A DNA stretch of 64,000 nt from Acorus gramineus (taxonomy: Eukaryota; Streptophyta; Magnoliopsida; Acorales; Acoraceae): assembly GCA_030737835.1 (NCBI GenBank), contig JAUJYN010000032.1, positions 464,471 through 528,470 on the forward strand. Direction: 5' to 3'. Position numbers and translations under genes: made by a program. Numbering within the stretch: position 1 is the stretch's first letter; the number at the start of each line of letters is the position of its first letter. Positions 58,178-64,000 of the stretch are shown here, in pieces. Below the pieces are notes generated by a model. The model was not told where the DNA came from, searched no databases, and saw only the letters and a program-made list of their open reading frames with translations.

Positions 58178-59902
58178 TGTAGCGACTCTGACTTTTAGGC
58201 CGTAATTAACCTGATTTTATGGTATGATTAGTATTCCAAATTTCTAATAATTTGGCATGGTTAGATTCCTCGTTTTGTTGGCTTTCCAACGCTTTTTATG
58301 GATCATAAATCAGATGAGTATCGACCAAGTTATGTACCAAACAGTAACAGGGTGTCAAATAGTGTCTGACGGACCATATAGCTGCCGTCGGGCACATGGG
58401 CGATGGATCGGGGAGAGCCGTCAGAAACCTGGGAGAAAGATGCTATAGGAGCCATCGATCTAGGTCATATTTTTAAAAATAGGTTCCGTTTTTGGAAGGA
58501 AAAGGTGCATTAATCGGGATTATGCAAATTATTGGCTCTGTAATTGTTTCCTCACATGTATGAGAGGCTTATAAACCTCTTTTTCTCTTTCATTGTCTTG
58601 AAACCCTAGAAATTTCAAACCCTAAAAGATCTTCTTCTTCTTGTTTTCGGCACCATTGTTGAGGGGCTCGGGAAGGGAACTCGAGCAAGGGTTTAGGTGA
58701 GTTTTCTAAAGAGTTTTTGGTTTATAATGATTCCCTTTAGATGTTCTTTTAATATGATCTCGTTTTCAAGGTTTTTCCAAACAAAGAGGATAGTTTTCTT
58801 CTTGTTTCTTAGGTGATTTTGCATGATTTCGAATTGCTATGTTTTACCAATGATATAATGATTATTTTATGATGTTTTGTAAGCTTTGATGATAGTATTA
58901 TGTCTCACATGAATATATTGGAAGTTTATGCTTTCTTAGGCTTTCTCATTGGATTTTCATATGATTTTAAAGGGCGTGGGATCTTATGATATAGCCATGA
59001 TGTTAAGTTTTTTTTAAAAGAAGGTTTGTAAGTCTTTCATGTAAAAATAAATATGATTATGTATATACCATGTTTAGGTTAATTCGTTAAGGTAGAAATC
59101 ATGTTTTTTATGATCTTTAGGCCTTATTTTGAACCTTGTACGCATATATCTGAACCTATGCATATATTTATGATTTTTGGGGTTTAAACGTAGATCCATA
59201 TTGGTTATTTATAACTATGATAGACCTAGGGTTTTCAAAGATATTTTCAAAGAGTTTTGATTGGTTTTAATCGGATTTTTGGTACGAATAATTTGATTTC
59301 GACAATCGATTCTTTTCTGATTAACAAACGTTTTATAAACGACTCGTGTCTTGTTTCCAATGGTAGAATGTTTTAAAGTATTTCTACAAAAAAATATATA
59401 TTAGAGTTTCATGCTTCTGCCTCGGGACGGCTCTAATGAGAGCCGTCGGGCATGTTTTGGACGGCACCTTTGGGAGCCATCGGATTGGTTAGAGAAGGCC
59501 ATTGTGGGAGCCATTGGTTTTAGTGTGTACGGGTTCCATTAGGTTCCATACTGTTTGCACGTATTGTGACTGAGTTGTATCGTTTCAGGACTGGTTCGGT
59601 TGATTTAGACTTCTGGTGTTATTCATTGGACCAAAGGTGAGTTGGTCTAGTCTCTACGTAGATTTCGAAACTAATTATATTTATATCATGACTGCATCAT
59701 GCCTATTTTATGAATACAACTGTTATCTTGATTATGGAATACATGAGCATGACACCATGATTTTAAGGTATTATTTTATGTATAATCTATGTTGGAGACT
59801 ATGTTATTCTTGCATGCAAATTACTGTTTGATAAATTGATCTTGCATGCATATCATCCATCTGCGTGACTCGTATCTGCGTGACGACCGGTCTGCGTGAC
59901 CA
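58178..59902 (+). repeat. element A 3' LTR (truncated by H)
   Basis: Starts TGTAGCGACTCTGAC and retains the first about 326 bp lost from the 5' LTR. It contains GAGCCGTC/GAGCCATC repeats, a donor TTTAG|GTGAGT at 58697, an acceptor TGTATCGTTTCAG ending 59588, and a second donor AAAG|GTGAGT near 59636. It is cut at 59902, where GACCA is followed by TGTCACGCC of element H. Confidence 0.9.
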
Positions 59903-60451
59903 TGTCACGCCCCAGGCGTCCCCGAGACATGGCAAAAATATAATATCAGCTATCAATACATGAGGTCAATAAAGACACCAACAACAATACACAAGACGGC
60001 AAAGCAAGATAATGATAACTGACTGAAAAGCGGAAGCATAATATATAAACAATGTCTGTAAATCAAAAACATTATTACAGACTCGAATACACAATCACTG
60101 TCCTGTGAGAGCCAAGTCTAGACCAAAGAAAATACAACCTGTGCCACATGCACGATTTACAAAGCATAAAATGACTCTAGAAATGCTGACAGCCTCGCAC
60201 TCGCCACCCGCCGGAAGAACGCTCCACGCCCATAAGACCACGCCACAGGAAAGCTCCAGCTCCACGCCCAACACTGCCCCTGAAAAGAAACAGTATGCGA
60301 GGGGTGAGCTACAAGCTCAGTGAGTGGCTGGAAACCAATCACCATACTACAGTTCAATACATAATCAATTTCCTTTCAAGGAAAACATGGGTGGAAACCC
60401 ATGGATAACTGGGTCACGCGGCAGCGCGACCAACCTCACCCCCACCCTCAC
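59903..60451 (-). repeat. inverted repeat, left arm of H
   Basis: Matches the reverse complement of 62168-62723 with a small number of differences; both have TGTCACGCCCCAGG ends and the CTGTCCTGTGAGAGCCAAGT block. Confidence 0.88.
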
Positions 60452-60715
60452 TCCCGGAGGGAGTCTTTTGGGACTTTTGGGGAGAGACCATACCGTCGGT
60501 CGAAGAGACCCGGATTTACTGGTCTACACAACACTACTGGATCATCTACATCTAGATAATTGCTCAAACGATGCCTTTAAACATCGATACAAGACCGGAC
60601 CCAACAACTATGGGAACAGTCGAACAACGAATGGGTCATGCGGCGATATTCTTCACCTCATCCTTACCCTCACTCCTGGAGGGAGACTCTTGGGACTTTT
60701 GAAAGAGATTTAGAC

Positions 60716-61545
60716 TGCTCTACACCCTTGGTCCACCCGGTAGCCTCTCCCACACTCCGTAGCCTCTACCTGGTATACTCCCACGATCAGCACTGTCCGA
60801 CGCATCGGAGGTACCTACAGATGGGAGCCCTCTGTCAGGACAACTTTCCAACGCCGGGGAGTCTCTACTCGGATCCAACGAAGGGGAGAACGATTCCCAC
60901 GCCCGTAACATCATTCGTTAACCCTCTCCCGGGTAGTATCTACAACCCGATCTCCTCAACTCACCGCTCTACACCCTTGGTCACCGGTAGCCCTTTCCCC
61001 GGGTAGCCTCTACCTGGTATACTCCCACGATCAGTACTCTTCCGAATGCATCGGTGGTACCTACGGATGGGAGCCCTCTATCAGGACAGCTAAACCCGAC
61101 AAGTTCCTACATCAGATCCAACGAAGGGGAGAACGACCCCATGTTCGCAAAGCGAACCCAATGGAAACAACTACTCTCGATACTCACTTATCGAGATATC
61201 AAAACACAGGCATAACAACAATCTATGCAACACACTCATATTAACCTCAAAATAATTAAAGTCCCTAAACGGGAGTAACTGCACCAGCTAGTGGGTCGTA
61301 ACATCGCCGACCCACCCCACCCTCACCCTCACCCTTTAAGGGGTGACATGGGCCTTTTGGGACAGACTAGACTGCTCTCCACCCTTGGTCCACCCGGTAG
61401 CCTCTCCCACACTCCGTAGCCTCTACCTGGTATACTCCCACGATCAGCACTGTCCGACGCATCAGAGGTACCTACAGATGGGAGCCCTCTGTCAGGACAG
61501 CTTTCCAACGCCGGAGAGTCCCTACTCGGATCCAACAAAGGGGAG
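60716..61545 (-). repeat. three-copy module in LTR H
   Basis: The order 'accctggtccacc', 'tggtatactcccacgatcag', 'ggtacctac-gatgggagccc', GGATCCAAC-AAGGGGAG occurs at about 60716-60890, 60965-61130 and 61371-61545, spaced irregularly. B-type LTRs have one such module. Confidence 0.78.
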
Positions 61546-62167
61546 AAAACAGCCTACTCGCACGATTCGATCCTCTTGGATCCATCGACAATGATTTCTA
61601 ACACTACTAATGTCATGAATTCTCAAGAATTCCTCCAGGGCGCATAACTAAATGCGGGGAAACATATATTATAACAACCAGGTTATAATATTCTCTAAGA
61701 CATGCTTATACCAATATAATCTCATTTTGATTTAAATAAATTAAACTAAATGGGAAACATGCGTAGGTCGGGCTTTTCAAGCATGGGACAGGGTGTCTAG
61801 GCATGTATGGGCCTCAATGCATGAATCATGGGTGTATATCCCTAGCATATAATGTCTAACAAGGCATGGCTATATCATAGCAAACATGCATTAACATAGA
61901 TATCTACATATTATAGATAGGGGGCCCCATCGATGCGCGATGCGTGTCTACGCGCGTCGAGCGCATCCCTAGAGACGGGAGGGGGGGGGGATCAGAATCG
62001 AACCACTCACCTTACAACCCGGGACCTCGCGCATCCCATCCGACGAGATCTGCAAGGTAGGGGCATCCAATTTGGTGAGTAACAACACAATTTACACAAA
62101 GAAATCATTAGAAATATCAAATACTCGGACAAGCATGCATACGGACTCGCACGCATGCATCCATGGG

Positions 62168-62723
62168 TGTGAGGGTGAGGGTGAGGTTGGTCGCGCCGCC
62201 GCGTGACCCTGTTATCCATGGGTTTCCACCCATGTTTTCCTTGAAAGGAAAGTGCTTATGTATTGAACTGTTGTATGGTGATTGGTTTCCAGCCACTCAC
62301 TGAGCTTGTAGCTCACCCCTCGCATACTGTTTCTTTTCAGGGGCAGTGTTGGGCGTGGAGCTGGAGCTTTCCTGTGGCGTGGTCTTATGGGCGTGGAGCG
62401 TTCTTCCGGCGAGTGGCGAGTGCGAGGCTGTCAGCAGTCCTAGAGTCATTGTATGTATTGTAAATCGTGCATGTGGCACAGGTTGTATTTTCTTTGGTCT
62501 AGACTTGGCTCTCACAGGACAGTGATTGTGTATTCAAGTCTGTAATAATGTTTTTGGTTTACAAACATTGTTTATATATTATGCTTCTGCTTTTCAGTCA
62601 GTTATCATTATCCTTGCTTTGCCACCTTGTGTGTTGTTGTTGGAGTCTTTATTGACCTCAGGTATTGATAGCTAATATTTTATTATTACCACGTCTCGGA
62701 GACGGCCGCCCTGGGGCGTGACA
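62168..62723 (+). repeat. inverted repeat, right arm of H
   Basis: Plus-oriented LTR end with CACTGAGCTTGTAG-CTCACCCCTCGCATA (62298-62326), acceptor TTTCTTTTCAG ending 62340, hairpin CGTCTC-G-GAGACG (62692-62704), and terminal GGGGCGTGACA. Confidence 0.88.
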
Positions 62724-62898
62724 GCACAACCTATGAATCGAATTACATAATCAATGAATGAAACTACACCCATATAAATCAAAGTGACTACCATATGAAT
62801 CCAATTATACAACATATAATCATAATGCACATTATATGAATTGAACTAAGCAACATATGATCTGAATTCCAAAAATCAGAATCGAATTACGCAATATA
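62724..62898. repeat. AT-rich spacer with imperfect short repeats
   Basis: ATGAATCGAATTACATA-like units recur about four times (ATGAATCCAATTATACA, ATGAATTGAACTAAGCA, AGAATCGAATTACGCA). It starts like 'cacaacccatg' of the B-type LTR. Origin uncertain. Confidence 0.5.
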
Positions 62899-63162
62899 TG
62901 TTATATTTGTGTCACTTTTAACCTGCTGGTAACCGTTGGAGCGTTCCGGCAGTTTTTCAATTTTTTTCGGTTTTCGATCGGAAGCACTAATTTTTGAACT
63001 GTTAGCTATCGTCCTGAGTTAGAGGACTCCGATTGGAAATCTAACTGCATATTTGGTGTCCTGGTGCCATTTTAAGCCTCTCACGAAAATTTCATCGAAT
63101 TCCAGTAACGTTTCCAAAATTTCACAGTTTCAGGGCGTATCCGGGTATTTTAAGTCACTTAC

Positions 63163-63170
63163 TATATAAG
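63163..63170 (+). promoter_or_regulatory. TATA box in LTR I
   Basis: TATATAAG at the same relative position as in LTRs E and F, followed by the conserved 'attcatcatccc'. Confidence 0.5.
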
Positions 63171-63297
63171 GGGTGATCTAAAACTGGTTGACCACTATTC
63201 ATCATCCCTACCAAGTGATTTCTCTCTCTCCCCTCTCTCCTTTTCTCACTTTTGAGCCCCCTAGACCCCTCAAACCTAAAAACCTAAAGCATAGGAA

Positions 63298-63322
63298 GTG
63301 TAGATCGGGTCCCGATCTACAC
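63298..63322 (+). other. perfect 12-bp-arm hairpin in LTR I leader
   Basis: GTGTAGATCGGG, one T, CCCGATCTACAC. It lies downstream of the TATA box, so it would be in the RNA. E (41810-41834) keeps it with a mismatch; F has lost the right arm. Confidence 0.7.
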
Positions 63323-64000
63323 CCCGGTGCTTTCAAATTCAAATTCCGGTGAGTTTTGCCCCTCCGTCCCCCCTCTCTTCTCCTCTGTTTTGGGCTGTTT
63401 CGAAGGCCGAGTGAGATCCGGGCGTTGGAAGCCCTTGGGGAAAGGTTTCGGTGCGCGGAGAGCATCCGGACTTCCCTTCTTCCCCTCGGTAAGCCCTCTT
63501 TCCCCTCTTTTCTTGCATAGGTGCTTGTTAGGAGGTCGGATTTGAGGTTGGGAGGCGGTCGGTGGCGGTGGGTGGCCGTCGGAGGGCAGTGGTGGTGGTC
63601 GGAGGCCTTGGGGTGGCCGGTGGTAGGAGGTTGGGTGCTCGGGTAGGGGTGCTGGGCTGTCCGAGCGGGAGAGTAGGTAGCAGGCGCAGCAGGCTGGGGC
63701 ACCAGGTGCCGGGCGCGCATGTGTGTGCGCGCAGGCGTGCGCTCGGGTGGAGCTGCAGGCAGGCTGGGCGTGCTGTGCGCAGGCTTGCTGGGCGCGCTGG
63801 GAGGGGGCTAGCCGGGTAGGCTGGGAGCAGGCGCACCAGTTTGCCTGGTGCCCGAGCGCGGGCGCGCAGGCGCGCGCGCGGGCGTGCGCTTGGGGGGTGC
63901 AGAGGGAGGCATGCGGGTAGGCTGGCTGCGGGCTGTGCGAGCAGGGTAGGCCGGCTGGGCAGGCCATGCTCGGGCAGCTGGCAGGGGGTGGTCGGGCATC

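Larger units (their letters stand above)
12738..59902 (+). mobile_element. element A: Ty3/gypsy chromovirus, Tekay/Del-like, split by element B
   Basis: The outermost element. Order is 5' LTR, iMet primer site, gag, protease, [insertion B at 16186-54929], rest of protease, RT, RNase H, integrase, chromodomain-like tail, polypurine tract, 3' LTR. The 3' LTR is cut at 59902 by element H and does not resume before the window ends. Gag and protease lie in one frame interrupted only by stops, which fits a single Gag-Pol polyprotein. Many nonsense mutations and indels make it dead. LTRs end GGGGCGTTACA, close to the GGGGCGTGACA of the B/E family, so the families are related. Confidence 0.9.
59903..62723. 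mobile_element. element H: rearranged LTR with inverted ends
   Basis: Left part 59903-about 62160 is a minus-oriented LTR of a family related to B/E (TGTCACGCC start, conserved GCTCACCCCTCGCATA-like block, GATCCAACGAAGGGGAG, TCTGCAAGGTAGGGGC acceptor region). The right part, about 62168-62723, is the same LTR end in plus orientation, ending GGGGCGTGACA. The two ends form an inverted repeat of about 550 bp. There is no gag or pol. The ORFs here are spurious. Confidence 0.8.
62899..64000 (+). repeat. LTR I, 5' part, cut by window end
   Basis: Starts TGTTATATTTGTGTCAC, closely like F. TATATAAG at 63163-63170, a transcribed hairpin at 63298-63322, donor CCTCG|GTAAGC at 63489, and the CpG array from about 63540. 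It may be a solo LTR or the 5' end of a full element to the right. Confidence 0.9.

Noticed and set aside
59898-59902. GACCA as a target duplication for element H
   Set aside because: No matching GACCA follows the right end at 62723, where the next bases are GCACA.
62724-62898. A complete MITE between H and LTR I
   Set aside because: No terminal inverted repeats or target duplication could be found at its edges.

Overview
This window is plant nuclear DNA from a seed plant, most likely an angiosperm. Most of it is a stack of Ty3/gypsy LTR retrotransposons nested inside one another. The coding remnants have plant chromovirus features (gag with a CCHC knuckle, DSGA protease, FIDD reverse transcriptase, RNase H, D-D35-E integrase, and a C-terminal EATWE/EMTWE chromodomain-like tail). 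They most resemble the Tekay/Del clade. Primer sites match initiator-Met tRNA. The species cannot be named from sequence alone, and no rRNA, tRNA, CRISPR or bacterial feature was seen.

Bases 1-12737 are AT-rich intergenic DNA. They hold a decayed LTR element (LTR 2414-2940, primer site, gag start), small tandem repeats, homopolymer runs, and three short ORFs (576-830 minus, 7740-7976 plus, 9051-9347 plus) that could be exon remnants but match nothing I recognise.

Bases 12738-59902 are element A (+ strand), a decayed chromovirus with about 2.4 kb LTRs. It is split at 16186-54929 by element B (- strand), flanked by the 5-bp target duplication GGTGC. B carries solo LTR C (19391-22781, duplication CGGAG) in its chromodomain region and element D (27984-52771, - strand, duplication CAACG) in its 5' LTR. 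D carries element E (34686-51452, + strand) in its own 5' LTR. E's 3' LTR carries solo LTR G (42825-49794, - orientation, duplication CGTAC), and G carries solo LTR F (43106-46572, + orientation, duplication TAAAA). This gives six levels: A > B > D > E > G > F. B to G belong to one family with 3.0-3.5 kb LTRs. None is intact: B lacks protease, D is a gag-only chimera, and E lost its promoter half-LTR and has several indels.

Bases 59903-64000 hold a rearranged related LTR (H), whose two ends lie as an inverted repeat inside A's 3' LTR, and the start of another B/F-family LTR (I) cut by the window edge.

No new cellular system is visible. The most interesting signal is in the LTRs. All three families share the same potential splice layout: donor 1, acceptor 1, a mini-exon, a GTGAGTgg donor 2, and acceptor 2 just after a conserved CACTGAGC...CTCACCCCTC block. 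In the B/E family the predicted first intron coincides with a highly variable CpG-dense array. This is inference from sequence and has not been shown by transcripts.
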